Of a stretch of 5,269 bases of DNA, positions 5,078-5,269 are shown one piece after another. How positions within the stretch are numbered: the first letter of the stretch is position 1; each line of letters begins with the position of its first letter. The stretch spans positions 1 to 5,269 of the forward strand of contig JAKBAZ010000094.1 of assembly GCA_021826255.1 (NCBI GenBank), in the 5' to 3' direction. The notes below the pieces were generated by a model. That model was not told the origin of the DNA. It did no database searches and saw only the letters and a program-made list of their open reading frames with translations. A program made the translations under genes and the position numbers. The stretch is from Actinomycetes bacterium. Its GTDB lineage: Bacteria; Actinomycetota; Acidimicrobiia; Acidimicrobiales; RAAP-2.

Positions 5078-5269
5078 GTGCTGCGCCGCCTCGCCAATAT
5101 TCTGCGGGTCCCCGACCTGCGCAATAAGGTCCTCTTCACCCTCCTCGTCGTGGGTCTCTACCAACTCGGGGCGAACGTTCCGATTCCCGGGGTGAGTTGG
5201 GCGCAGATTCAGGCGCTGCAGTCGAAGGCTGGCTCCAGCGGAGTGCTCGGGTTTTTGAACCTCTTCTCG
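5078..5269 (+). CDS. secY: Preprotein translocase subunit SecY, N-terminal part (partial, 3' end outside window)
   Basis: From a GTG at 5078 the frame is open to the window end and encodes 64 residues. SecY is the membrane channel of the SecYEG translocon, which exports or inserts proteins with SecA or the ribosome. The N-terminus shows the family pattern MLRRLANILRVPDLRNKVLF (1-20), a cytoplasmic amphipathic segment leading into transmembrane helix 1 (about 17-35, TLLVVGLYQLGANVPIPGV at 21-39), with the conserved PIPGV after it. The last residues (SSGVLGFLNLFS) enter the plug/TM2 region. The GTG is the only usual start codon after the in-frame rplO TAG. Its ribosome binding site is weak (GGTAGG at 5067-5072, 5 bases away). 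The gene follows rplO after 6 bases, its usual place at the end of spc. Confidence 0.97.
   Translation, partial: MLRRLANILRVPDLRNKVLFTLLVVGLYQLGANVPIPGVSWAQIQALQSKAGSSGVLGFLNLFS

Overview
The window is a continuous piece of the conserved ribosomal-protein supercluster (end of the S10 operon plus most of the spc operon), read entirely on the + strand. The order is the end of a protein whose position fits rpsC, then rplP, rpmC, rpsQ, rplN, rplX, rplE, rpsN, rpsH, rplF, rplR, rpsE, rpmD, rplO and the start of secY. Thirteen genes are complete and the two end genes are cut by the window edges.

The source looks like a moderately GC-rich actinobacterium (Actinomycetota). The clues are the L16 start MLMPRKVKHRK, the S8 start MTMTDPIADML, the actinobacterial-style N-terminal extension of S17 (RKVREGIVVSDKM), the four-cysteine (zinc) S14 inside spc, frequent GTG/GGAGGT initiation signals and strong G/C bias at third positions. 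A deep branch such as Acidimicrobiia is possible, but this is a guess; no 16S or other decisive marker is present.

Layout: 1-1101 is the tail of S10 (S3 tail, L16, L29, S17); 1098-5071 is spc (L14, L24, L5, S14, S8, L6, L18, S5, L30, L15); 5078-5269 encodes the first 64 residues of SecY. The genes are packed so tightly that only about 50 bases lie outside coding sequence, and seven of the fourteen gene junctions overlap by 1 or 4 bases. The largest gap is 27 bases (rpsH-rplF). I see no promoter, terminator, RNA gene, mobile element, CRISPR or long repeat. The rpsQ-rplN junction, where E. coli separates S10 from spc, is an ATGA overlap here, so the two operons appear fused.

Together the genes supply 30S proteins (S3, S17, S14, S8, S5) and 50S proteins (L16, L29, L14, L24, L5, L6, L18, L30, L15), followed by the channel of the Sec translocon. 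This is core housekeeping DNA. I found no convincing undescribed system. The points worth a second look are an L24 with a CxxH...CxxC zinc-knuckle-like C-terminus, an acidic tail on the presumed S3, and the fully coupled S10-spc architecture.
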